From NCBI GenBank assembly GCA_900544385.1, contig UQVD01000006.1, positions 1 through 39,374 of the forward strand: a stretch of DNA of 39,374 nt, given 5' to 3'. Source of the stretch: an uncultured Collinsella sp. GTDB taxonomy: Bacteria > Actinomycetota > Coriobacteriia > Coriobacteriales > Coriobacteriaceae. Below the pieces are notes generated by a model. That model saw only the letters and a program-made list of their open reading frames with translations, was not told the DNA's origin and ran no database searches. This document shows positions 23,712-31,986 of this stretch, in pieces. The stretch's first letter is position 1; every line of letters begins with the position of its first letter. A program made the position numbers and the translations under genes.

Positions 23712-24414
23712 TCAAATTTCCCTTCCGAAGGTGTGTACGATCTGAGTCCGATGATTTTCGGAAGCCAGCGGGCGCTCGCCCTTAAAGCTTCTTAGAAAGC
23801 GTACTTTGAAGACCAGTGGTTTCTAAACTGGTAGTAACCACGTGACGTGTTGTTGTCACTATATCACCCCAGAAGAGGTCGCTTTCGTTGATTCATACGG
23901 TAAAACGTTTTTGCACCGCTCACGGTGATAAATCGACCGTTTACCGGTCGTTAACACTTCTACCTGCGGTTTTGAAACCGTTCCGAAATGCTTTGGCAAA
24001 AGATCGGATCTTTTCCTGTGTCTAAACAACGCAGGGCGGCTAAAAATAGCGTGTAGAAAAATTGCAGGTCATTGTTAAGATATGTGAATTGGTCTTTTTG
24101 ACTTAATACCAGTTAGAACCAGTTTTGAGATTATCGGTGAACGGTAGTTTTCGACCGTTCACCGGTTACTTGCAATCGTTTGCAGTCGTTTTCCCAGATG
24201 AATTAGGGAAACACAATGGAGCGCTTGCGCGATCAAGGGAAGTTTTGACATTTGTCCTCATCCCCCGCGCGCCAAACTCCGACACCCAAAATGAGCCATA
24301 GCTCTCGCTATTCGTCTCACAAACATTACTTACTCTAATCTGTAATTGTTTATCGTTTATCATTAAATATGATATAAGATACAAGTATCATCCAAGACAT
24401 TGGTTGGAGGAGCT
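23712..24414. promoter_or_regulatory. 703-bp control region between the aga PTS operon and the DUF2975 gene
   Basis: No gene is seen. It contains the GntR-type site CTGGTAGTAACCAC (23828-23841), itself inside a wider dyad GTGGTT...AACCAC; a palindrome CACCG-CTCA-CGGTG (23914-23927); GACCG-TTTAC-CGGTC (23935-23949), similar to sites at 1419 and 6445; ACCAGTTAGAACCAGTT (24108-24124); and a perfect 11-bp inverted pair CGGTGAACGGT / ACCGTTCACCG (24135-24145, 24154-24164). Near the right end TATAAG (24373-24378) and the dyad GATACAAGTATC (24378-24389) probably belong to the DUF2975 promoter. Such a dense set of dyads points to several regulators. Confidence 0.6.
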
Positions 24415-25053
24415 ATGATCCGCTGGAACGTATCCAAATCGAATGAAGCCATCGACCGTGAACAGGCAATAGCCGATCTGAGGAAGCTCACTCGCATCTG
24501 CAAATGGGCCACAATCTGCACCACCGTGGCGCTCGCTCTGGGACTTCTCGCAGTCATTGCGATTGACCTTCTACTCGTATTGCCTAGCCTCTCCCAAGGG
24601 TCGTGTCTCCAATCCGTAGAACTTCAAGGCGGCGAAGGGCCGTGCCTGGCTATCGTCGGTACCGATGCGCAGACCCCACTTATGCTCGTCGCACACGATG
24701 GTCACACTGCCATAGGGAGCCTCTTGATGACATGCCTCGCGCTTACCATCGCGCTAAGCGTGCGCAGGCTTTTCTTAAACATTGAAAAGGAAGGCAGGCC
24801 CTTTGACCTTGAATGTAACCAGACACTTCGTCGAGTAGGACATTTATTCCTTATCGGCGGCGTTGCCGTGAGGCTTCTTGGTGCCGTAATCACGGGAATG
24901 ATACTCTCAGGATTTGGCGGCAGCTTTACGGATGCGTTCGCCGGCCAGTTATTCGAGCCCTCCATGCTCTTTGCGGGCCTGATTATTTGCCTGATTGCCA
25001 GCATCTTCCGCTACGGGTATATCCTGCAAAAACAAGATGACGAGTTGCTCTAG
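24415..25053 (+). CDS. DUF2975-type membrane protein
   Basis: A 212-residue membrane protein with four predicted hydrophobic segments (about 27-57, 97-118, 141-165 and 182-203). Between the first and second is a 40-residue loop with two cysteines (GSCLQS and GPCLAI), probably outside the membrane. The pattern of four segments with FDLECNQTLRRVGHL before the third matches DUF2975 proteins. A GGAGGAGC site fixes the ATG at 24415. It is followed after nine bases by a small Cro-type regulator, the usual partner of this family. Function unknown. Confidence 0.78.
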   Translation: MIRWNVSKSNEAIDREQAIADLRKLTRICKWATICTTVALALGLLAVIAIDLLLVLPSLSQGSCLQSVELQGGEGPCLAIVGTDAQTPLMLVAHDGHTAIGSLLMTCLALTIALSVRRLFLNIEKEGRPFDLECNQTLRRVGHLFLIGGVAVRLLGAVITGMILSGFGGSFTDAFAGQLFEPSMLFAGLIICLIASIFRYGYILQKQDDELL

Positions 25054-25062
25054 GGGGAATCC

Positions 25063-25299
25063 ATGATTATTCTGCGGCTTGACCGCATGCTCGCCGAACG
25101 CAAGATCTCATCCAAAGAGCTTGCGGGACGCGTGGGCATCTCCCAGGTCAATATGTCACGCATTAAGACGGGCAAGGTTTCTGCCATACGTTTTTCAACT
25201 CTTGACGCGATATGCCGGGCACTCGACTGCCAACCGGGCGATGTACTGGAATATATGCCTGACGATGAAGCCGATAACCTTTTTGGACTTAAAGATTGA
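25063..25299 (+). CDS. Cro/C1-type HTH regulator (YozG-like)
   Basis: A 78-residue single-domain helix-turn-helix protein. LDRMLAERKISSKELAGRVGIS forms the first helices, VNMSRIKTGK the recognition part, and CRALDCQPGDVLEY the closing helix, as in the HTH_26 family. GGGGGAATCC precedes the ATG. It is co-transcribed with the DUF2975 membrane protein. Such pairs are common in Gram-positive bacteria and the regulator probably controls the pair; a dyad GATACAAGTATC lies at the promoter. Confidence 0.88.
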   Translation: MIILRLDRMLAERKISSKELAGRVGISQVNMSRIKTGKVSAIRFSTLDAICRALDCQPGDVLEYMPDDEADNLFGLKD

Positions 25300-25335
25300 T
25301 AGGCATAATTTAGCCACCAGCGCCTAAACGCAAAT

Positions 25336-25368
25336 AGCCCGCTAGAACAACATCCGTTCTAGCGGGCT
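25336..25368. terminator. Bidirectional terminator
   Basis: AGCCCGCTAGAAC and its exact complement (25336-25348, 25356-25368), loop AACATCC, followed by TATT on one side and TATTTG on the other. It separates two convergent genes. Confidence 0.8.
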
Positions 25369-25412
25369 TATTCAGATATTTCGGTTACGCGCTCGGCGGC
25401 TCAGACAGATCT

Positions 25413-26507
25413 TTATGCAAACAGACCATAGATGCTGATGTTGGCCTTGGCATACAGGCCGTTAGCATACTCGGTCCACTTGGAGCTGGCGCTCGAAGCC
25501 TGCGAAGAGTACTGCTGGTAGGCGGTGTAATAGGCGGTCATGGCCTGCTTGTAGGTAGCGCTATCAGCCGTAAAGGCATCGTCAGCGAAGGCCTTAGCGT
25601 AGGTGCTATCGGCGTCCTTCCAGGTGCCCTTTTCGCTATCCCACTCGTCGCCGGCAAGTTTGATGATGTAATCGGCGTAGTCCTTGCTCGCGGTCTCCTC
25701 GTTGCCGTCAGCAGGCTCGGTCGGGGCGGTCGGCATGCTTGCGGAGCTATCGCCCACCTTCTTCTTGTAGAGCTTCTGCAGCGTCGCGGACTGACGGACG
25801 ATCTGCTTGGCCTGGTCCTTGGACACGCCATACTGCGTGGCCATGGTCTTGTAGTCCGAAGTGCCGATGGAATCCTCGGCGTACTTCTTCATCTCCTTAG
25901 AAGAGACGGTGATGCCCTCGTCCTCGGCAGCGTCGAGCAGGATCTTGTTGCGCACGTAGGACAGGATGACGTCGGCAGAGGGAGCGGTGTAGTTGCCATC
26001 GCCATCCTTGACGGTGTCGAGGCTGTACTGGCTCTCAATGGCCTCGCGCGCGGTGATGTCGCTCTTCCTGCCGTTGTAGCTGTAGCTTGCCACGGTCGAA
26101 TCGAGCTGGTCCTCGGTGAGGGTCGCCGAGCCGACGCCCTTGCCGCCAAAACCACCGTTGCCGATAAAGAAGCCGACCACAGCAGCGATCACGACTGCAA
26201 CCACGAAGGCGGCAATCATCTTCTTCTTGTGCTTGGATGCGCGGTCGTCTTCGTCGGAACCCAGGATATCGTCGTCCTCGTCCTGCTCCTCGGGCATGAG
26301 GTTCTCGTCGGCGGCGTCCGCGGCGATCTTTGCCTCCAGGCGAGCGTCCTCCTCCTCGGCCGTCGTACCGGCGGCAATATGTTCGGCAGACGTACCGGCG
26401 ACCAGATCGATCTTCTCCTCCTCATCACCATCGGGGCCTTCGCCGCGCTCGATGATCTGGATGCCGTCGATCTCGTCCTTCTCGTCCTTCTTTTGAATCA
26501 GACCCAT
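25413..26507 (-). CDS. Membrane-anchored SurA-like domain protein
   Basis: A 364-residue protein with an unusual layout. Residues 1-95 are very acidic (Asp/Glu-rich) and cytoplasmic; one membrane segment (about 98-117, AAFVVAVVIAAVVGFFIG) follows a Lys-rich stop. Outside, residues about 150-260 resemble the SurA/trigger-factor chaperone fold (DVILSYVRNKILLDAAEDEGI, SKEMKKYAED, KQIVRQSATLQKLY). No parvulin isomerase domain is visible. The last 60 residues are Tyr/Ser/Ala-rich (YTAYQQYSSQASS). A type II anchored periplasm-facing chaperone-like protein is the best reading. AAGGAG lies before the ATG. It lies downstream of the isocitrate-type dehydrogenase. Confidence 0.7.
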   Translation of the reverse strand: MGLIQKKDEKDEIDGIQIIERGEGPDGDEEEKIDLVAGTSAEHIAAGTTAEEEDARLEAKIAADAADENLMPEEQDEDDDILGSDEDDRASKHKKKMIAAFVVAVVIAAVVGFFIGNGGFGGKGVGSATLTEDQLDSTVASYSYNGRKSDITAREAIESQYSLDTVKDGDGNYTAPSADVILSYVRNKILLDAAEDEGITVSSKEMKKYAEDSIGTSDYKTMATQYGVSKDQAKQIVRQSATLQKLYKKKVGDSSASMPTAPTEPADGNEETASKDYADYIIKLAGDEWDSEKGTWKDADSTYAKAFADDAFTADSATYKQAMTAYYTAYQQYSSQASSASSKWTEYANGLYAKANISIYGLFA

Positions 26508-26545
26508 ATCAGTTACTCCTTGTTAGGAAACATAGTCCGCAATAG

Positions 26546-26574
26546 AATACGCCCGACAGAGCGCCGGGCGTATT
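26546..26574 (-). terminator. Terminator between the dehydrogenase and SurA-like genes
   Basis: AATACGCCCG / CGGGCGTATT (26546-26555, 26565-26574). T-tract is weak, so a partial terminator is possible. Confidence 0.6.
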
Positions 26575-26633
26575 GATTCTCAGGTTATACGCAAACACTT
26601 AAGTACTATTTAGGCGTTTGCAGCGTGCATACC

Positions 26634-27719
26634 TTAGGCCAGGTGCGCGATAACGGCATCGGCAAAGGCCTGCGTGCCCACAGCACCCTCAACGGAGCCG
26701 GTCTGGGCACGACGAACGTCGCCGGTAACCTGCTCGCCCTCGTCGAGCGTGGCGGACACGGCGGCGCGAATGCGATTGGCAGCGTCGTTCTCGCCCAGGT
26801 GATCGAGCATCATCGCAGCAGAGAGGATCTCGGCCGTGGGGTTGGCGATATCCTGGCCAGCGATATCGGGCGCGGAGCCGTGCGTTGCCTCGAAGATAGC
26901 GCAGTCGGCACCGATGTTGGAGCCGGGGGCCATCCCTAGGCCGCCCACCAGGCCGGCGCACAAGTCGCTCACGATATCGCCGTACAGGTTGGGCAGCACC
27001 AGGACATCGAAGTCGTTGGGGTTCTGGACCAGGCCCATGCAGGTGGCGTCGACAATCTTGTCGTTGAACTCGATATCGGGATAGTTGGCGGCCACCTCGC
27101 GCGCCACGCGCAGGAACAGGCCGTCGGTCGCCTTCATGATGTTGGCCTTATGCACGGCCGTCACCTTTTTGCGGCCGCAGCGGCGGGCATACTCAAAGGC
27201 ATACTCCACAATACGGCGGCTCTTGGCGATGGAGATCGGCTTAATTGAGATGGCGGAATCAGCGGCGAAGGTCTTCTGACCCGAGCGCTCGACGAGCTGC
27301 GAGAGCTCCTCGACCTCGGCAGCGCCCTCATCGAACTCGATGCCGGCGTAGAGGTCCTCGGTGTTCTCGCGCACGATGACCAGGTCGACGTCGCGGAAGC
27401 GCGAGCCGTCGCCCGGCTGCGACAGGCAGGGGCGCACGCAGGCATACAGGTCGAAGTGCTTGCGCAGGGTCACGTTGACGCTGCGGAAACCCGTACCGAC
27501 CGGCGTGGTGATGGGGCCCTTGATGGCAACCTTGGTCTCGGCGACCGCATCGAGCACGTGCTGGGGCAGTGGCGTGCCAAACTCGTCCATGACGCCGGCA
27601 CCGGCCTCCTGGACGTTCCAGTTGATCTTGACACCGGTGGCCTCGACCACGCGGCGCATGGCCTGCGTAATCTCGGGACCGATACCGTCACCGGGGATCA
27701 GGACTACATCGTGCGCCAT
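26634..27719 (-). CDS. NAD-type isocitrate/isopropylmalate dehydrogenase family protein
   Basis: A beta-decarboxylating dehydrogenase of 361 residues. It starts VVLIPGDGIGPEIT, and has the substrate loop RSVNVTLRKHFDLYACVRP, the catalytic Tyr/Lys regions (VRENTEDLYAGIE and VHKANIMK) and the metal-binding stretch LPNLYGDIVSDL. NTEDLYAGIE and the short length resemble NAD-dependent isocitrate dehydrogenase rather than LeuB, but homoisocitrate or tartrate relatives cannot be excluded. It follows the HEAT-repeat gene by six bases in the same operon. GAGGAG precedes the ATG. No other citric-acid-cycle gene is near. Confidence 0.85.
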   Translation of the reverse strand: MAHDVVLIPGDGIGPEITQAMRRVVEATGVKINWNVQEAGAGVMDEFGTPLPQHVLDAVAETKVAIKGPITTPVGTGFRSVNVTLRKHFDLYACVRPCLSQPGDGSRFRDVDLVIVRENTEDLYAGIEFDEGAAEVEELSQLVERSGQKTFAADSAISIKPISIAKSRRIVEYAFEYARRCGRKKVTAVHKANIMKATDGLFLRVAREVAANYPDIEFNDKIVDATCMGLVQNPNDFDVLVLPNLYGDIVSDLCAGLVGGLGMAPGSNIGADCAIFEATHGSAPDIAGQDIANPTAEILSAAMMLDHLGENDAANRIRAAVSATLDEGEQVTGDVRRAQTGSVEGAVGTQAFADAVIAHLA

Positions 27720-27725
27720 AATCTG

Positions 27726-28424
27726 TTACTCCTCGTCTTCGGCGTCGTCAGATTTTTTAACGCTAGCACGCTTCTTCTTTTTGGAGAGATCCAGGCCAAA
27801 ACGTTTAACAAGCATTTCGCAAATCTCGCTCGAACGGGCCTTGAGATAGCTGCCCTTGCCGTTCTCGGCATCGAACTTAAGGCGCAGCGCAAGCTTCTCG
27901 GCGACCTCGGCGTCGATCTCGCCCTGGCCAAACTCGTACAGGCAACCGAGCATGTCGCGATACTCGAGGTCGCCGTGGTAGCACTGGATGGCCTCGTCCA
28001 GAATGGGCCAAGCCTCGCGCGAACGCTCGACGCTCGTGGCGCCCCACACGCACAGCAGGCGGAAGGCGGCATAGCGCAGCGTGGACGAAATCTCGTCGAA
28101 CAGTGCAGTCTCGGCGCCCTCAAAGGCATCGCCCAGCTGCTCGGGGCAGGTGGTGGCGAGCGCCGCCAGGGCGTCGAGGGCCTCCCAGCGGGTCTGAGCC
28201 TCGGGGCGGTCGAGCGCCTCGATCAGCGCGGGCACGCAGGGCACGACGCGCTGCGGATCGCGCTCGGCCAGCAGATGCAGCACGCGGGCGGCAAACTGGC
28301 GGATGCGGCGCGTGGGGCAGCCGAGCTCCTTGACCAGGCGGTCGACGGCGTTCTCGTTCTCCTCTGCCAGCTGAAGCTGTGCCAGCTCCTCGTCGGTAAG
28401 CTGTTCGTCTTTGTTTTCTGCCAT
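27726..28424 (-). CDS. HEAT-repeat protein
   Basis: A 232-residue cytoplasmic helical protein. Two-helix units are visible (IRQFAARVLHLLAERDPQRV, ALIEALDRPEAQTRWEALDALAAL in parts, AAFRLLCVWGATSVERS), as in HEAT/PBS-lyase repeats. The N-terminus is acidic (MAENKDEQLTDEEL) and the C-terminus is a Lys-rich then acidic tail (SKKKKRASVKKSDDAEDEE). No catalytic motif is seen. It lies between a small membrane protein and the isocitrate-type dehydrogenase, 15 and 6 bases apart, so it is in the same operon. A scaffold or regulator role is a guess. Confidence 0.8.
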   Translation of the reverse strand: MAENKDEQLTDEELAQLQLAEENENAVDRLVKELGCPTRRIRQFAARVLHLLAERDPQRVVPCVPALIEALDRPEAQTRWEALDALAALATTCPEQLGDAFEGAETALFDEISSTLRYAAFRLLCVWGATSVERSREAWPILDEAIQCYHGDLEYRDMLGCLYEFGQGEIDAEVAEKLALRLKFDAENGKGSYLKARSSEICEMLVKRFGLDLSKKKKRASVKKSDDAEDEE

Positions 28425-28439
28425 AGTTACCTCTTCTTA

Positions 28440-28868
28440 CTATTTCTTAGCGTGCTTGCCAGCACCCTTGCTGTCATCGGTGACCGAGATGAGCTGTCGG
28501 TCGGCCGCGCCATTGCGACGCGCACGGCGGCGTTCCTCAGCGTCGCCCGCGTCGGCGGCGGCGCGATGAGCCTTGTTGACGTTAAAGACCTCGTCGTGCT
28601 TGCGCCACGGACCGACGGACTCGCCAAAGCTCATCTTAAGACCGGCGATAAAGCCGCCGAGCCAGCCGATCGGCGCAAACTGCACCAGCGGGAACAGCGA
28701 GAACACCCAGGTCAGTAGGACGACTGCCGCCGCTCCCGCAAAGTTGGCAATCCAGTAGTCGCGCTTGGTGATGACGCGCTTTTCGCACGCCCACTGGCCG
28801 CACAAAAAGCCGATGTAGATCGCAAAGAGAAAGAGCACCAGCGCTAACACCACGAACGTCCAGCTCAT
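28440..28868 (-). CDS. Small membrane protein of unknown function
   Basis: A 142-residue protein with two hydrophobic helices (about 3-22, WTFVVLALVLFLFAIYIGFL, and 42-63, GAAAVVLLTWVFSLFPLV) and a third weak one, then a basic, Ala/Arg-rich tail (RRARRNG) ending KKGAGKHAKK-like. Not recognised as a family. GGGGAG eight bases before the ATG at 28868 supports this start; five bases separate it from the upstream dehydrogenase stop, so it is translationally linked. Confidence 0.75.
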   Translation of the reverse strand: MSWTFVVLALVLFLFAIYIGFLCGQWACEKRVITKRDYWIANFAGAAAVVLLTWVFSLFPLVQFAPIGWLGGFIAGLKMSFGESVGPWRKHDEVFNVNKAHRAAADAGDAEERRRARRNGAADRQLISVTDDSKGAGKHAKK

Positions 28869-28873
28869 GGGCG

Positions 28874-29953
28874 CTACTCCCCGTGATGGTGGCCGCAGCA
28901 GCACTCATGGCCGTCGTCATGGCCGTGGCCGCCGCAGCACTCATGATCCTCGCCGTGATGGTGACCGCAACCGCACTCATGGTCGTCGCCGTGCTCGCCG
29001 CAACCGCAGCCGTCCTCGTGAGCGCCATGCTCCTCAGGACGATACTGCGACCAGTCCAAACCGGCGGCGATGGCGTCGGCCTCCTCCTTATAGAGGACTG
29101 TGATGGCCTGGGTGCCCAGCTTGGCGCCACCGATGGCGTCGAGCATGTCGTAGAGCGTAAAGGCGACGTCGGCGCCGGGCAGCGCGAGCTCGCGGTCATC
29201 GGCGTAGGCGAGCGCCAGGCGCAGGTCCTTGATGAAGTGCTCGACCATAAAGCCGGGCTTGTAGTCGCCGTCGAGCGCCTTGGGCGCCAGGCTCTCCATG
29301 GCGCCGGACTTACCGGTGCCGCCCAGGATCATCTGACGGGTCTTCTCCAGATCGAGGCCGCTCAGCTCGGCAAACGCCATGGCGTCTGCCATGCCGACCA
29401 TGCAGGCGCCCAGCGACACCTGGTTGGCGAGCTTGGCAGCCTGGCCCTTACCGGCGCCATCGAAGCAGCAGATGTTGGCCGCGAAGGTGGCAAGGATGTC
29501 GCGGACCGGCGCGATGTCGTTCTCGGTGGCGCCCACGATAGCAGTAAGCGTGCCGGCGATAGCTCCCGACTCGCCGCCGGTGACGGGGCAGTCAAACGCC
29601 ATGCGACCGGAAACCTGGGCGGCCTCGGCAATGTCGCGCGCCAGCTCGGGCGAGCTCGTGGTGAGGTCGATCAGGACCGCGCCGGGCTTGGTGCACGCGA
29701 GCAGACCGTCGCCCGCCAGGTAGAGCTCCTCGACCTCGGAGGGATAACCCACCATGGTAAAGACAACGTCGGCGTTCGCCACAGCATCTGCCGGCGTATC
29801 GGCCCAGACGGCGCCGCGCTCAACGAGCGCTGCAGCCTTGGACTTGGTGCGGTTGTTGACCGTGACGGGATAGCCGGCGTCCAGAATGTGGCCGGCGATG
29901 GGGGCACCCATAATTCCGGTGCCGATAAATGCGACAGAGAGCTTGTTTGCCAT
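28874..29953 (-). CDS. Beta-hydroxyacid dehydrogenase (HIBADH family) with a His/Cys-rich tail
   Basis: A 359-residue NAD(P) oxidoreductase of the 3-hydroxyisobutyrate/tartronate semialdehyde reductase family, whose members usually have about 290-300 residues. Rossmann motif GTGIMGAPIAGHI at the N-terminus, substrate signature DCPVTGGESGA, and the catalytic lysine region GAGKGQAAKLANQ with TMVGYPSEVEEL. Residues 308-359 form an extra tail with 14 His and 9 Cys, made of three related units of HEC-x-x-G-H-x-H type (HECGCGHHH, HECCGGHGH, HECCCGHHH). This could bind Ni, Zn, Co or Cu. A GGAAAGG site precedes the ATG. First gene of the operon with the membrane, HEAT and isocitrate-type genes. The substrate is not identifiable. 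Confidence 0.87.
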   Translation of the reverse strand: MANKLSVAFIGTGIMGAPIAGHILDAGYPVTVNNRTKSKAAALVERGAVWADTPADAVANADVVFTMVGYPSEVEELYLAGDGLLACTKPGAVLIDLTTSSPELARDIAEAAQVSGRMAFDCPVTGGESGAIAGTLTAIVGATENDIAPVRDILATFAANICCFDGAGKGQAAKLANQVSLGACMVGMADAMAFAELSGLDLEKTRQMILGGTGKSGAMESLAPKALDGDYKPGFMVEHFIKDLRLALAYADDRELALPGADVAFTLYDMLDAIGGAKLGTQAITVLYKEEADAIAAGLDWSQYRPEEHGAHEDGCGCGEHGDDHECGCGHHHGEDHECCGGHGHDDGHECCCGHHHGE

Positions 29954-30051
29954 GAAACCTTTCCTTTTGGGTTGGGTGTTATTACCAGGTTGAATACTCG
30001 GTGCCAGCGTTTGGGCTGTGAGTCGAGGGCGATTACGGACGCAGCGCTTGC

Positions 30052-31005
30052 CTACTGACCGCGCACGCGGCGGGCGATACGGTCGGAAAGCGACGCCTTG
30101 TCGGCGCGGTTCTTACCCCAAAACGCGCAGGCCACCATGCCGGGGCCCACGTGCGAGCCGATGGTGGGACCCACGGAGCTGCGAATGATCGTGACGTCGG
30201 CGCAACCCTCCTCCTTGCGGATGGCAGCTTCGAGCCAGTCACCGTCCTTTTCGGCATCGGCCGTCATGATGGCGATGGGCATGGTGCGGTCGGGCACGTA
30301 GTTCTCGCGGAACGACTTGAGGATGGACTTGAGCGCCTTCTTGCGGCCGCGGTTGACGCCGATCAGCGACAGCGAGCCGGCAAGGTCGTAGGAAAGCTCA
30401 GGCTTGACATCGAGCTTTGCCGTGAGCTGCGCTGCCGCGGGCGGAATGCGGCCGCCGGCAGCCAGTGCGTCGAAGCTCTCGAGCGTAAAGTAGCCGTGCA
30501 CGTAGGTCTTAGCCTCGTTTGCCCAATCGACCAGCTGCTTGGCGGTCAGTCCCGCCGAACGCTGGCGCACGGCCTCGAGCGCCAAGAGCGCGCCGGTCGC
30601 GCAGGGCAGAGCGTTGTCGACCACGTAGAGCTCAAAGTTGGGATACTCGGCGCGCACGGCGTCCGCCGCCTGGCACGCGGAGTTGTAGCTCGACGACAGG
30701 GCCGAGGTAAAGCACAGGTAGACCGTGGGCGTGCCCTCTTTGGCGCACTCGGTAAAAAACTCGATATAGCGACCGAGCGACACGGCGGAGGTGGACACAC
30801 GGGCGCCGGCGCGCATGCGGTCGTAGAACTCCTTAGGCGTGATGCTCGACCAGATGTCGTCCGTGCGCTCCTCGCCATCGATAATGAAGGGGAAACCCAA
30901 GATATCGACATCGAGGTTCGCGGCGACCTCGGGGCTAAAGTCGCAGCAGGTATCGACGACGATGCGGCAACGGTTCGAATGACCGGCGGATGCGGCCTTG
31001 TCCAT
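30052..31005 (-). CDS. DegV family fatty-acid-binding protein
   Basis: A 317-residue two-domain DegV protein. Visible are the N-terminal VVDTCCDFSPEV, the STSAVSLGRY loop and the CFTSALSSSYNSA stretch that in the family contact the fatty-acid headgroup, and the C-terminal VGPTIGSHVGPGM motif. In Gram-positive bacteria such proteins (FakB) present fatty acids to FakA kinase for membrane lipid synthesis; no fakA is seen here. The ATG at 31005 follows an in-frame TTG (31008); AAGGAG lies eight bases upstream of the ATG. A separate minus-strand unit after the hpf terminator. Confidence 0.88.
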   Translation of the reverse strand: MDKAASAGHSNRCRIVVDTCCDFSPEVAANLDVDILGFPFIIDGEERTDDIWSSITPKEFYDRMRAGARVSTSAVSLGRYIEFFTECAKEGTPTVYLCFTSALSSSYNSACQAADAVRAEYPNFELYVVDNALPCATGALLALEAVRQRSAGLTAKQLVDWANEAKTYVHGYFTLESFDALAAGGRIPPAAAQLTAKLDVKPELSYDLAGSLSLIGVNRGRKKALKSILKSFRENYVPDRTMPIAIMTADAEKDGDWLEAAIRKEEGCADVTIIRSSVGPTIGSHVGPGMVACAFWGKNRADKASLSDRIARRVRGQ

Positions 31006-31022
31006 CAAAGCGACTCCTTACG

Positions 31023-31055
31023 TAAAAAGGCGGCCACCCGCATGGGATGGCCGCC
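31023..31055 (-). terminator. Terminator of hpf
   Basis: On the minus strand GGCGGCCA pairs with TGGCCGCC (31048-31055, 31029-31036), followed by TTTTTA. Confidence 0.88.
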
Positions 31056-31084
31056 AACCGTTAACTCATGCAAGTTAACGTATT

Positions 31085-31669
31085 TTACTCGTCAAGTGTT
31101 TCGATGCGGGGCTTGATGATGCCATATCCACCATTCTTACGGTGATACACCACATTGATGAGACCGGTCGTCGCGTTCTCGAACACGTAGAAGTCGTGGC
31201 CCAGCAAATCGGTCTGCACCAGCGCCTGCTCCTCGGTCATCGGGGTGACATCGATGACCTTCTCGCGGACGAGCAGGTCGTCGTCGTCCTCGGGCAGCAG
31301 CAGGTCGGCCAGATCCTCGACGCGCTCGACCGGCGCGACATCCGCGGCACTGGCACCACCCTGGCGGTTGTCCACGACCTTGGTCTTGAACTTGCGCAGC
31401 TGGCGGGTGACCTTATCGGCGGAGAGGTCGATGGCAGCATACATATCTGCGCCGTGCTCGGCAACGCGAATCACCGAACCGCGGGCACGAGCCGTGACCT
31501 CGACGATTGCCGGGTTGGGGTTCGAGGGGTTCTTCTCATAACGAAGCACGACGTCGACTGTCATGGGCTCGATGTCGAAAACCTTGAGCGCCTCGCCGAT
31601 TTTCTCATCCACATGCGCACGCAGAGCATCGGTTACCGTCGTCTTGCGTCCAGAAACCTTGATATCCAT
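31085..31669 (-). CDS. hpf: Ribosome hibernation promoting factor, long form
   Basis: A 194-residue long-form HPF/YvyD. The N-terminal S30AE domain (about 1-100) begins MDIKVSGRKTTVTDALR and binds the ribosomal decoding site. An acidic linker rich in Asp/Glu follows (PEDDDDL). The C-terminal domain (about 130-194) contains KVIDVTPMTEEQALVQ, LLGHDFYVF and INVVYHRKNGGYG, which dimerises and pairs two 70S ribosomes. A longer upstream frame lacks homology; GGAG eight bases ahead fixes the ATG at 31669. Probably induced in slow growth. Confidence 0.95.
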   Translation of the reverse strand: MDIKVSGRKTTVTDALRAHVDEKIGEALKVFDIEPMTVDVVLRYEKNPSNPNPAIVEVTARARGSVIRVAEHGADMYAAIDLSADKVTRQLRKFKTKVVDNRQGGASAADVAPVERVEDLADLLLPEDDDDLLVREKVIDVTPMTEEQALVQTDLLGHDFYVFENATTGLINVVYHRKNGGYGIIKPRIETLDE

Positions 31670-31885
31670 ACGTGGCTCCAATCTGCCTCGGGGACTTACT
31701 GTACTGGCTATGTACCCATTGCCGTGCATTTAATCACGCGATTTCCCAAAGACCCGAATAACGACTGCTTGATACCGCATACCGAAGTCTCGCGCTTTTC
31801 CGTGGCAAAGTGCGCTATGGGAGGGCAACGGCGGCTTTGTATTTGGTCCCGAAAATTGGCTTTGACCTGCTGGTTTTATAGGGAT

Positions 31886-31920
31886 GAAAAAGCCGGGGTC
31901 CCCTATTGGGGAAACCCGGC
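31886..31920 (-). terminator. Terminator of the solute-binding lipoprotein gene
   Basis: GCCGGG / CCCGGC stem with inner CCCC/GGGG pairs (31891-31920) and TTTTTC on the minus strand. The rest of 31670-31985 shows no gene and must hold the hpf promoter. Confidence 0.8.
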
Positions 31921-31986
31921 AATGCGTGTTGAAACCGTGAAGAGGTGTCCTTTCCAACGTATAGGAGACACCACCCCTAGCAATAA

